Shown: one piece after another, positions 43,494 through 51,614 of the stretch
Layout of the letters: each line of letters begins with the position of its first letter
How positions within the stretch are numbered: position 1 is the first letter of the stretch
DNA from: an uncultured Coriobacteriaceae bacterium
GTDB lineage: Bacteria; Actinomycetota; Coriobacteriia; Coriobacteriales; Atopobiaceae
Reading direction: 5' to 3'
Assembly: GCA_902786015.1 (NCBI GenBank)
Contig: CADAAU010000005.1
Coordinates: 1-64,000 of the forward strand
Length of the DNA stretch: 64,000 nt
Notes under the pieces: model-generated
Seen by the model: the letters and a program-made list of their open reading frames with translations, nothing else
What the model was told of the DNA's origin: nothing
Databases searched by the model: none
Translations under genes and position numbers: made by a program

Positions 43494-43574
43494 GCGCACC
43501 CCCTCATTGCCGCGGGGCGGAAGGTCGCATTTCACCAGCCCCGCCTCCCCCGTGTTGGGGGTCTCGCTCGATGG

Positions 43575-43988
43575 CTAGTTCATCGAGATAAACTCGACCT
43601 CATTTGCACGCTCCATACCCAGATTCTGCGTGGCGATGCGGCCGATGCGATCGGAGCCGCTAAACAGGGAGCACTCAATCTGCAGGTCGTTGTTGAGGGC
43701 ACGAACGTCTTTGATTTGCGAAGAAAGTGTCTCGTTGTTTTGGAGTATCTGGACCGTTCCCGCCGTAAGAGCGATGCGAGCCATACCAATCGCGCACAAT
43801 ACCACGATAAGGGCGACGACCACAGAGACGGTCGACACAAACGAAGTTGAGACACCTACGCGCGCGGAGGCATCGAGCCCACCGCCCTCATGGGTTGTAA
43901 GCGCGGGACGACGCGTGCTGCGGCTCGTATCGAACGTCTCGTAAGCCACTCCGTCAAGCTGCACGGCCAAAGCGCCATCATATCTCAT
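43575..43988 (-). CDS. ftsL: FtsL-like septum formation protein
   Basis: 137 residues: a cytoplasmic N-terminus of about 45 residues, one membrane segment (about 48-72), a coiled-coil with heptad-like ILQNNETLSSQIKDVRALNNDLQIE (about 80-104) and a short end, GSDRIGRIATQNLGMERANEVEFISM, resembling FtsL/DivIC proteins. Its place between rsmH and the PBP gene is diagnostic. Sequence conservation in the family is low, so position carries much of the weight. Confidence 0.82.
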   Translation of the reverse strand: MRYDGALAVQLDGVAYETFDTSRSTRRPALTTHEGGGLDASARVGVSTSFVSTVSVVVALIVVLCAIGMARIALTAGTVQILQNNETLSSQIKDVRALNNDLQIECSLFSGSDRIGRIATQNLGMERANEVEFISMN

Positions 43989-44071
43989 GCTACATTCCTC
44001 CTGCGGTCTAGTTCGTCTGCGTCACTGGTTCGTTTAGTCGTCGCGGCGCCTAGACACCGCAGGTGGTACAT

Positions 44072-45046
44072 CTATGTATGCGAGGTATCGAGCCTCCTCG
44101 CCACCCTCATGAGCGCGCTGCGCGCCCTCGGGTTGTTGCGCACCTCGGCATCCGTCGCCTTGAGTGCTCGCTTGGTCTCGACTTTGAGTATCGGCACATG
44201 TCCACACACGCACACCGGAAGATCCGGAGGGCATATGCAACCCTTGCTCATCTCGCCAAAAGTCCTCTTGACGATACGGTCTTCCAGCGAGTGGTAACTG
44301 ATGACGCAGATCCTTCCGCCTGGGTTTGCCCAGCGGATGGCGGCCTCTAGACCGCGCGTCAATGCGTCAAGCTCGCCGTTTACCTCTATGCGAATGGCTT
44401 GGAACGCCTTGCGGGCCGGGTGTCGGCCATGGCGCCGGTCTCGGGCCGGTATGGCATCACGAATCACCTCGGCCAACGTCGCACACGACTCGATGGGAGC
44501 CTTCTCTCGCTCGCGCACGATAGCGTGAGCGATGCGGGACGCATGGCGTTCGTCCCCAAAGTTTCGCAGAATCCGGGCGAGGTCTGCTTCGTTATAAGAG
44601 TTTATGACCTCAGCTGCGGTTAGGGTTTGTTTGCCCGGGTCCATGCGCATGTCTAAGGGAGCGTCCTCGTGGTACGAGAAGCCCCTCTGGGGAAGATCAA
44701 GTTGCGGGCTCGAGACGCCCAAGTCAAAGAGGAAGCAGTCGACACCGGGAACTTCCGCCTTGACGAGCAGGTCATCGAGGTCAGAGAAGTTTCCCTTGAG
44801 CAATAGCGTTTGGGCGTCAGGGACCTCACGAACAAGTCGCTCGGACGCCGCGCGCAAAGCCATATCGTCCTGGTCTATGCCAATGGACAGCCCATCGGGT
44901 GCCACTCGCCGTGCGAGTTCAACGCTATGACCGGCGCCGCCCAAGGTGCAATCACATACTATTTCTCCTGGGGCAGGCTCAAGTGCTTCCAAGACCTCCT
45001 CGAGCATTACGGGAACATGCCGATATTCGCTTGTCAAGTTCCTCAC
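44072..45046 (-). CDS. rsmH: 16S rRNA (cytosine-1402-N4)-methyltransferase
   Basis: 324 residues from GTG 45046. HVPVMLEEVLEAL (10-22), the SAM loop DCTLGGAGHSVEL (about 32-44), DLGVSSPQLDLPQRGFSYHEDAPLDMRMD (about 107-135), RILRNFGDERHASRIAHAI and the C-terminal SYHSLEDRIVKRTFGE, plus NPRARSALMRVARR, are all typical of RsmH (MraW). It methylates C1402 in the ribosomal P site. It lies 3 bases past the mraZ stop codon and is likely coupled to it. Confidence 0.96.
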   Translation of the reverse strand: MRNLTSEYRHVPVMLEEVLEALEPAPGEIVCDCTLGGAGHSVELARRVAPDGLSIGIDQDDMALRAASERLVREVPDAQTLLLKGNFSDLDDLLVKAEVPGVDCFLFDLGVSSPQLDLPQRGFSYHEDAPLDMRMDPGKQTLTAAEVINSYNEADLARILRNFGDERHASRIAHAIVREREKAPIESCATLAEVIRDAIPARDRRHGRHPARKAFQAIRIEVNGELDALTRGLEAAIRWANPGGRICVISYHSLEDRIVKRTFGEMSKGCICPPDLPVCVCGHVPILKVETKRALKATDAEVRNNPRARSALMRVARRLDTSHT

Positions 45047-45049
45047 TCC

Positions 45050-45499
45050 CTAGTCCTCGTCAAACATGAGGGCGTCGAGCTCGTCGTCGAGGGCGGCGTT
45101 CTCGGCCTCCCACCGCTCGGTGTTCCACACCTCAAAGTGGTCAACCACGCCTACGACCGTGACGTCGCGCTTGAGCCCTAGCTTCTCGCGCTTCTGTGCG
45201 TCAACTCGACCGAGAGCGATGCGTCCCGCCGAGTCAATGTCCACCGTCACGGCACTGCCCGTGAGCTTGCGCCGCAGGGCCACCTGACGCCGGTTTCCGG
45301 GTTCGAACTTCTTCCCGTCCTTCTCGAAGAAGCTCTGTACCCACTGCCCGAAGCCTTCGGGAGTGAAGCCGTACAACGCATCCTGCAAGGGAATGAGAAT
45401 GACTTGACCCTGCTCTTCGAAGTCCTTTCGGTACGTCGCAGGCAGGGTGAGGCGCGCCTTGGCATCCAAGTTGAATTGCTTGGATCCTGTTAGGTACAT
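45050..45499 (-). CDS. mraZ: Transcriptional regulator MraZ
   Basis: 149 residues with two SpoVT/AbrB-type repeats: LDAKARLTLPATYRKDF (11-27) and IDSAGRIALGRVDAQKREKLGL (about 86-107). MraZ binds repeats upstream of its own gene and controls the dcw cluster. It begins the operon mraZ-rsmH-ftsL-ftsI-murF-mraY-murD-ftsW-murG-murC-ftsQ. The C-terminus is acidic (DELDALMFDED). Confidence 0.95.
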   Translation of the reverse strand: MYLTGSKQFNLDAKARLTLPATYRKDFEEQGQVILIPLQDALYGFTPEGFGQWVQSFFEKDGKKFEPGNRRQVALRRKLTGSAVTVDIDSAGRIALGRVDAQKREKLGLKRDVTVVGVVDHFEVWNTERWEAENAALDDELDALMFDED

Positions 45500-45618
45500 G
45501 CCTCACATCCCCTCTACCCCTCACGCGGAAAGCCTGGCTGTGTGTTGTTTCGTTTGCGCTTCGTTAGTAGTGCTCGGCCTTCCCACGAGGGCGCGTTCCC
45601 CCTCGAATGCGTGTGAAC

Positions 45619-45651
45619 ATAATACACCTTGCAACACTTTCCCCCACCTTC
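45619..45651 (-). promoter_or_regulatory. Possible mraZ promoter and MraZ-type operator
   Basis: On the minus strand a G-rich tract, GAAGGTGGGGGAAAG (45637-45651), lies just upstream of an extended -10 (TG then TATTAT at 45619-45624), about 120 bases before mraZ. MraZ sites in other bacteria are short TGGG/GTGG repeats. The rest of 45500-45688 shows nothing else. Confidence 0.3.
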
Positions 45652-45688
45652 TCCCTCTTTAAGTTTTTTCCTGACACTCAATAATCGA

Positions 45689-45718
45689 ACGCCCCACGCG
45701 CAAGATGTTGTGGGGCGT
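45689..45718 (-). terminator. Hairpin after the xer recombinase gene
   Basis: Perfect 9-bp stem ACGCCCCAC/GTGGGGCGT with a 12-base loop, located about 100 bases past the recombinase stop; the following minus-strand bases TTCGATTATT are only weakly T-rich. Confidence 0.5.
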
Positions 45719-45814
45719 GCATGATTAGGCGCACAAGCATGCAGATGGCAGCTGCGGGACAATAAGAACAAATTGTGTAGGAATTGTGATGGCTCTGCAA
45801 CCGATCCAGCCGAG

Positions 45815-46717
45815 CTACTTCTTCCGAGCCCGTGGATGCGCCATAAGGTATTCAAATCGCACATGCGTGCGATCGATATGCGAATATATTTGTGTAGTAG
45901 CAATGCTCGCGTGGCCCAACAGCTCCTGCACCACCCTAAGGTCGGCTCCACCCTCCACCAGATGAGTTGCATAGCTATGCCGTAGCGTATGGGGATGCAG
46001 GCCCCCTATGCCCGCCGTTCTCCCGTATTTCTCGCAAATCGAGTGCACCGACTGCCGACTCAGCCGGCCGCCCCTCATATTTAGAAAGACCGCATCAGTG
46101 GGCCGCGACGGTCGCGCGAGCTGTGGCCGACCGATGTCGAGGTATTCCTGCAGCACGCTCATCGCGGCACCCGAGATGGGGACCACACGCTCCTTGGAGC
46201 CCTTTCCCAGCACCAGAAGTAGCTCTTCCTGGAGCATGGCCTCCCGCATGCCCAAGCCGCACAGCTCCGAGACGCGCAGGCCGCACCCATAGAGCACTTC
46301 CAAAATCGCATGGTCCCTGAGGCCCGCCGCCGTGGACGCAAAGGGCTGATCGAGCAGTTTTTGTGCCTGTGCGATGGAGAGCACTTCGGGTAGGCGCGAG
46401 TCACGCTTGGGCAGCATCACCTCACGTGCGGGATTGCGCTCGCAGAGCCCCTCCGCCACCAAGTACTTGTGCATGCTTCGCGCAGCCGCCAAGGCGCGAC
46501 CGGTAGACGTGGCCTCGTAGTCGAGCGACGAGAGCAACGCCACAAAGGCTTCCACATCGTCGCTCGTCACCTCTTCGACATCCGCAACGCCCCGATCGTT
46601 CATGAAGCGCACATACCGCGCGAGGTCGCGCCCATACGAATCCACCGTGTTTTGGGCACTCCCCCGCTCCAGAATGAGGTAGGACAAAAACTCCTCGCGC
46701 GCCTCTGTGAGCTCCAT
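45815..46717 (-). CDS. Tyrosine recombinase XerC/XerD
   Basis: 300 residues from ATG 46717, with AGGAG at 7 bases. An N-terminal SAM-like domain (FLSYLILERGSAQNTVDSYGRDLARYVRFM) precedes the catalytic domain: Arg in GCGLRVSELCGL (about 147), Lys in GKGSKERVVPI (about 174), HTLRHSYATHLVEGGADLRVVQELLGHASIATTQIYSHI (His/Arg about 244-247, His about 267, Tyr about 276). All six catalytic residues are there. It most likely resolves chromosome dimers; phage integrases are longer and less like this. XerD is favoured, but XerC cannot be excluded. It is not beside any phage gene. Confidence 0.92.
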   Translation of the reverse strand: MELTEAREEFLSYLILERGSAQNTVDSYGRDLARYVRFMNDRGVADVEEVTSDDVEAFVALLSSLDYEATSTGRALAAARSMHKYLVAEGLCERNPAREVMLPKRDSRLPEVLSIAQAQKLLDQPFASTAAGLRDHAILEVLYGCGLRVSELCGLGMREAMLQEELLLVLGKGSKERVVPISGAAMSVLQEYLDIGRPQLARPSRPTDAVFLNMRGGRLSRQSVHSICEKYGRTAGIGGLHPHTLRHSYATHLVEGGADLRVVQELLGHASIATTQIYSHIDRTHVRFEYLMAHPRARKK

Positions 46718-46848
46718 CAAAACGCTCCTCACATCCCTCGACGCCTAACCAAATAATCTGAATGAGTAATAGAGCAGATTTATACTATACGTCAGAAAGG
46801 CACCACCAGCTAAGGCTGTATTTTGACACAAAGGGAAAGGGGTCGGCC

Positions 46849-47568
46849 TTGCAAGCCGTTTATTACAACATCTACGAGGACCTTAGAGACAAGATCCTCG
46901 AGCGCGTTTATCCTTATCAGACCTATATCCCCTCCGAGAGCGAACTCGTAAAACTGTACCAGTGCTCGCACAACACACTGCGCAAATCGATCTCGGTACT
47001 CATGCTCCACGGTTTCGTTCAGCCGATTCGCGGCAAGGGCGTGCTCGTAATCTACCAGCCCGAACGGCGTGCGAACTTTGTACTGGGAGACATAGAGACC
47101 TTTAAGGAGGCCGCAGCGCGCAACAACCTCCAAGCTACCACCAAGGTCAGGGTGTTCGAGCACCTGACCGCGGACGAGAATCTGGCAGCAGAGACGGGAT
47201 TCGCCGCAGGAGACGAACTCATCTATTTGGAACGCGTAAGAATGTTTGACGGCAAGGCGCTCATCCGAGACAAAAGCTACTTTTTGGCCTCCGCCCTTCC
47301 CGGGCTCACGGCAAGCATAGCCGAAGATTCCGTCTATGCCTATGCGGAGGATGTCGTCGGCATGAAGATAGCCACGAGCAATCGGACAGTCACCATGGAC
47401 TACGCACTCGCCGAGGACCGAGCCACCATGGACCTGCTCGACTTCGACATGCTTGCCGTCGTAACCAATCGTACCTTCAATTCGCAGGGTGTTATGTTCG
47501 AGACAACGCAATCACGACACCGACCGGACTATTTCACCTTCCACAACACCGCCGTACGCGGGTACTAA
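46849..47568 (+). CDS. GntR/HutC-family regulator, probable trehalose repressor TreR
   Basis: About 239 residues from TTG 46849, chosen because AAAGGGG lies 6 bases upstream and the length matches TreR-type proteins (about 238); an in-frame ATG at 46762 has no ribosome site. The winged-helix domain is YYNIYEDLRDKILERVYPYQTYIPSESELVKLYQCSHNTLRKSISVLMLHGFVQPIRGKGVLV (about 4-66), followed by a UTRA ligand domain (about 85-235, YLERVRMFDGKALIRDKSYF; HRPDYFTFHNTAVRGY at the end). The UTRA ending is close to that of phosphosugar-responsive TreR proteins. The treB and treC genes in this window are 12-16 kb away. It is divergent from the recombinase gene. Confidence 0.78.
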   Translation: MQAVYYNIYEDLRDKILERVYPYQTYIPSESELVKLYQCSHNTLRKSISVLMLHGFVQPIRGKGVLVIYQPERRANFVLGDIETFKEAAARNNLQATTKVRVFEHLTADENLAAETGFAAGDELIYLERVRMFDGKALIRDKSYFLASALPGLTASIAEDSVYAYAEDVVGMKIATSNRTVTMDYALAEDRATMDLLDFDMLAVVTNRTFNSQGVMFETTQSRHRPDYFTFHNTAVRGY

Positions 47569-47636
47569 CACATCTGGTATCCAGTTCCCACAAGAACAGA
47601 GGCTACGCTCCCGTACCCGGACGCGCCTCCTGTCGA

Positions 47637-47783
47637 GGGCGGGGGTTATGTGCCTGCGCGAGTTCCGCAGGCGAAGCCGAGGACTGTCCGAGCGAAGGTG
47701 CATAACCCCCGCCCCCCGCCGAGGCGAAGACTGTCCGAGCGAAGGTGCATAACCCCCCGCCGAGGCGAAGACTGTTTGAGCAC
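47637..47783. repeat. Tandem/inverted GC-rich repeat cluster
   Basis: A unit of about 42 bases containing GCCGAGGCGAAGACTGTCCG and AGCGAAGGTGCATAACCCCC occurs at about 47676-47714 and 47718-47761, with a shortened third copy from 47758 ending near 47783. GGGCGGGGGTTATG at the left pairs with CATAACCCCCGCCC at the right of the first unit, giving a large hairpin. It lies between the TreR-like gene and the GGDEF/EAL gene; no gene is seen in 47569-47930. Confidence 0.75.
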
Positions 47784-47930
47784 GTGGGAGATACCCTGCC
47801 CCGCGCGGACGGCACAAATTCAGCGCGGACTGCCCCTTTGGACTGGCGCCGTTCGGCGTATCAGCATTGAAGCATACTCGGTTCACGTGAGATAATAATA
47901 ATCGTTTATCTTTGACGAACGGGGGGCGTT

Positions 47931-50306
47931 ATGGGCGGTCGCGCTGCAGATTTCACGCTTTTTGGCTCGTATAATGTGAGTCGCGAAGAAATGTGTCGCC
48001 AGAACCGTCTCGCAATCCGCTATTTTGCCTTAGCGGGCATCCCCGTCGCCGTGGCCAATGCTGGAGCGCAGTCCATAGTACAGGGCGTGCCGGTGCTTGG
48101 CACAAAGAATCTCCTGCTGTTTGGGTACTTCCTTTTGCTCCTCTTGGCCGATCGCTTCGTCATTCCCAAACGGTTCCAGAGCTCCACCATCCTGTTGTAT
48201 TTGCTTCAGGCACCCGTGATGGTTATCTCGATCCTTCTGGGCACGGTCTGGGATCCCACGCACCAGGCAATCACCTTTCCCATGTTCATGTCGGTCATTC
48301 CGATTTTCATTCTGGATTACCCCATGCGCGTGGCAGGGATATCGTTGGGTTGGAGCATCATCTTTTGTTTTGTCGCAACGTTCACCAAAGACCCTGCGGT
48401 TTTGCACCCAGACTACATACACGTAGCGGAGTTTTACTTTGTTTCTCTCGCCGTGATGATCATTGTCTTGAAGCTCAGACTCGATGTGGTACACAACCTC
48501 GACAGGGCCAATTATCATCTTGAGCATGACGTGCTCACGAACACGAGGAATCGATTGAGCCTCGAGACGCATGCCGACGTCTACGTAGGTCAACCTTGTT
48601 TTATCGCCATCGGAGACATTATCCACCTCTCGCTTATCAACGACTTCTACGGCAACGAGGCTGGCGACGAGGTTATCTGGGAGTTTTCCGAAGCCACCAA
48701 ATCCCTGTTTGGCCCCGAGCACACGTATCGCTACAGTGGCGACTCGCTGCTGTGCATCTCCACCGACATACCACCCGAGGAGGGCGTCTCGCGTCTCGAC
48801 GCCTGCATCAATCGCTTGAAATCAGCTAAGTTCTCGAAGGTGGACGTGTCGGTATCGTGCTCGTTTGGCTACGTGACGGGAACGCCAACGTCCGCTTCCG
48901 AGCTCTCGAGCATGATTCAGTTGGCAACTATCTACGCACATCAGATGGCACGCAAGGGTGAGGACGCGCACATGGGTGGCCCGTTTGACGACGAGGCACT
49001 GCGCGAGGGAATCATTCGGTCAAACATTGGCATGCATGCCCAATCCTACGAGATAAACCAGCTTACGGGGCTGCCCACCATGCATTATTTTGTCGTGCAT
49101 TCTGCCGAGATGCTGCGTCACGTGGTCGACCTCGCACGCAGGCCCGTGATTGGATACCTCAACATAGCCAGCTTCCAGACATACAACGAGAAGTACGGCT
49201 ACGCGCACGGAGACGAGCTCCTGCGTGCGTTCGCCCGCATGGCATCCAAGACCCTCCCCAATCGCCAAATCGCCTACATCACCGGCAGCAGGCTTGCTGT
49301 CCTGTGTTACTTGGACGAAGTGGCGCCGACAATGAACAAGCTCAGTGACGAACTAGCGGCCTACAACCCCGAAGAGCACAACACCCTTCGCGCCGGTTTC
49401 GCCGAATACCACGAAGGGGATTCGATTATATCTGTCATGGACCTGGCTCGTGTTGCGCGAAAGAACGTACGGCCCGAAGACGGAGTCCCCTATCGCATAT
49501 ACGACGAGAAGCTAGATGAGGAGCTCCACCTGCAAAAGTACCTCGTAAGCCACGTGGACAAGGCCCTTGAGGATGGCTGGCTGCAGGTGTACTACCAGCC
49601 CATCATGTGGAGCAGCTCGCAGCGGCTCGCGAACCTAGAGGCACTCTCACGCTGGGTCGACCCTATTTACGGCATGCTCTCTCCCGCCCAGTTCATCAGC
49701 ATCCTTGAACGGGAGCAGCTCATCTACAAACTCAGTCTCCATGTCATTCGCAACGCCTTAGCCGACATCAAGCGCATGCAGCAGATGGGACTTCCAACCA
49801 TACCTGTATCGGTTAACCTTTCTCGAAACGACTTCTTTGCATGCGACATGGTCGAAGAGGTGAGCAAGCTCGTGGAGGAATCGGGGCTTTCTCCGAACGT
49901 GCTAAGCATCGAGATAACCGAAAGCGCATTTGCCGAGAGCCAAGAGAAGCTCAAACACGAGGTGGACCGGTTCCGCCAGCGCGGATTCCCCGTATGGATG
50001 GATGACTTTGGCAGCGAGTACTCCACGCTCAACCTGCTCGAAGACCTCAACTTCGATCTCGTGAAGCTCGACATGCGATTCATGCGCAACTTCACAGAAG
50101 ACGGCCGCAACGCCATCATCGTATCGTCCATCATCGAGATGTGCGCACGACTCGGTCTGGCAACGCTCGTTGAGGGCGTGGAAGAGGCAAGTCATGTGAG
50201 CATGCTTAGCGAGATGGGCAGCGACAAGCTGCAGGGATTCTACTACTCGCGGCCCCTGCCCCTTCTTGAGCTTGTGTCATTGGCAAAGAAGAACGGCTGG
50301 GTATAG
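47931..50306 (+). CDS. Membrane GGDEF-GGDEF-EAL protein, probable c-di-GMP phosphodiesterase
   Basis: 791 residues. About six membrane segments occupy 30-185. Two GGDEF-like domains follow (about 200-330 and 375-510): both keep the fold motifs (DVLTNTRNRLSL, NQLTGLPTMHYFVV, and YNEKYGYAHGDELLRAFAR) but the catalytic GGDEF is replaced by SGDSL (about 266) and TGSRL (about 448), so neither should make c-di-GMP. The EAL domain (about 530-785) looks intact: LEALSRW, VNLSRNDF, IEITESAF, DDFGSEYST, KLDMRF, VEGVEE and LQGFYYSRP. So it probably degrades c-di-GMP, with degenerate GGDEF modules as sensors. A GGGGGGCG tract precedes ATG 47931. Confidence 0.9.
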   Translation: MGGRAADFTLFGSYNVSREEMCRQNRLAIRYFALAGIPVAVANAGAQSIVQGVPVLGTKNLLLFGYFLLLLLADRFVIPKRFQSSTILLYLLQAPVMVISILLGTVWDPTHQAITFPMFMSVIPIFILDYPMRVAGISLGWSIIFCFVATFTKDPAVLHPDYIHVAEFYFVSLAVMIIVLKLRLDVVHNLDRANYHLEHDVLTNTRNRLSLETHADVYVGQPCFIAIGDIIHLSLINDFYGNEAGDEVIWEFSEATKSLFGPEHTYRYSGDSLLCISTDIPPEEGVSRLDACINRLKSAKFSKVDVSVSCSFGYVTGTPTSASELSSMIQLATIYAHQMARKGEDAHMGGPFDDEALREGIIRSNIGMHAQSYEINQLTGLPTMHYFVVHSAEMLRHVVDLARRPVIGYLNIASFQTYNEKYGYAHGDELLRAFARMASKTLPNRQIAYITGSRLAVLCYLDEVAPTMNKLSDELAAYNPEEHNTLRAGFAEYHEGDSIISVMDLARVARKNVRPEDGVPYRIYDEKLDEELHLQKYLVSHVDKALEDGWLQVYYQPIMWSSSQRLANLEALSRWVDPIYGMLSPAQFISILEREQLIYKLSLHVIRNALADIKRMQQMGLPTIPVSVNLSRNDFFACDMVEEVSKLVEESGLSPNVLSIEITESAFAESQEKLKHEVDRFRQRGFPVWMDDFGSEYSTLNLLEDLNFDLVKLDMRFMRNFTEDGRNAIIVSSIIEMCARLGLATLVEGVEEASHVSMLSEMGSDKLQGFYYSRPLPLLELVSLAKKNGWV

Positions 50307-50381
50307 GCGCACGCAAACAGAGCCAAGAGGCCCTCAGATGACAGCCAACCACGATATGGCCCAACGGCGAGAGGAGCATAC

Positions 50382-51614
50382 ATGAACACCTCGTTGCGTT
50401 CCGACGCAAAAAAGATCGTGTCGTCCAGTCTGAAGGCCGTGCTTCCCGACGAGGCGGTGCGCCGGGCACTTGGGCAATTCAAGCCCGGTCGAGGACGCGT
50501 GCTTCTGGTTGCTGCAGGGAAGGCTGCTTGGCGCATGGCATCGTGTGCCGTACAGGTCTTGGGAGGCGTAGAGGATGGCGTCGTCGTGACAAAGTACGAC
50601 CACGTAGCCGGACCGATTCCGCACGTCACATGCTTTGAGGCGGGCCATCCCATTCCCGACGAGAACTCGTTCTTGGCCACGCAGGCAGCGCTCGACCTCG
50701 TAAAAGGCCTCACGGCAGATGACACGGTGCTCTTCTTGCTTTCGGGCGGTGGGTCGGCGCTCTTCGAGAAGCCCCTGCTTCCCGCCGAGGAATTGCAAGA
50801 CATAACCCAACAGCTTTTGTCCTGCGGCGCGGACATCGTGGAGATAAACACCATTCGCAAGCGTCTCTCGGCCGTCAAGGGCGGTCGCTTTGCGCAGGCA
50901 TGCGACCCTGCACAGGTGTTCTCGATCGTTCTGAGCGACATTCTGGGCGACCCACTCGATATGATCGCGAGCGGACCCGCATACCCCGACAAGTCCACCA
51001 GCAAGCAGGCAGTTGCCATAGCGCAGCGGTACGGACTGCGACTGTCGGCCCAAGCAAAAGATCTGTTGCAGCAGGAGACCCCCAAGCAGCTCGACAACGT
51101 GACTACATGCATTACGGGAAGCGTGCGTGAGCTCTGCGTAGCCGCCGAGCATGCGTGCAAAGAGCTTGGCTACGAACCGATCCTGCTTACCGACCAGCTC
51201 TGCTGCGAGGCGCGCGAGGCAGGCTCCATGTTGGCAAGTATCTGTAGGACATATGCCTCGAGCGGACGTCGCCTCGCTTTTGTCGCCGGAGGAGAGACGG
51301 TGGTCCACCTTACGGGAACCGGACTGGGAGGGCGCAACCAAGAGCTTGCCTTGGCCGCGGCGTCCGGAATCTCCGGTCTTGACGCATGCGTCTTTTCGGT
51401 GGGGTCCGATGGCACCGACGGTCCCACAGACGCGGCCGGAGGATATGTGGACGGCTCATCGTTCCAGGCTCTCGAAGCAGCTGGCGTCAACGTCCACGAG
51501 GCGCTCACGAACAACGACGCCTATAACGCGCTCGCCGCAATCGACGGACTCATAATGACCGGAGCCACAGGAACAAACGTCAACGATGTGTCGGTAGCAC
51601 TCGTATCGTCATGA
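50382..51614 (+). CDS. Glycerate kinase, MOFRL/GckA type
   Basis: 410 residues. An N-terminal DUF4147-type domain (VLLVAAGKAAWRMAS about 41-55; LFLLSGGGSALFEKP about 118-132; INTIRKRLSAVKGGRFA about 155-171; SDILGDPLDMIASGPAYPD about 184-202) and a C-terminal MOFRL domain (FVAGGETVVHLTGTGLGGRNQELALAAA about 302-329; SVGSDGTDGPTDAAGGYVDG about 341-360) match glycerate 2-kinases. It phosphorylates D-glycerate to 2-phosphoglycerate. GAGAGGAG precedes ATG 50382. It is convergent with the GNAT gene, overlapping by 6 bases. Confidence 0.92.
   Translation: MNTSLRSDAKKIVSSSLKAVLPDEAVRRALGQFKPGRGRVLLVAAGKAAWRMASCAVQVLGGVEDGVVVTKYDHVAGPIPHVTCFEAGHPIPDENSFLATQAALDLVKGLTADDTVLFLLSGGGSALFEKPLLPAEELQDITQQLLSCGADIVEINTIRKRLSAVKGGRFAQACDPAQVFSIVLSDILGDPLDMIASGPAYPDKSTSKQAVAIAQRYGLRLSAQAKDLLQQETPKQLDNVTTCITGSVRELCVAAEHACKELGYEPILLTDQLCCEAREAGSMLASICRTYASSGRRLAFVAGGETVVHLTGTGLGGRNQELALAAASGISGLDACVFSVGSDGTDGPTDAAGGYVDGSSFQALEAAGVNVHEALTNNDAYNALAAIDGLIMTGATGTNVNDVSVALVSS

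Noticed and set aside
45815..46717. Phage or transposon integrase
   Set aside because: Length and motif spacing fit XerC/D; no phage genes or attachment repeats adjoin.
47637..47783. CRISPR-like array
   Set aside because: Copies are adjacent and decaying, without unique spacers of even length or cas genes nearby.
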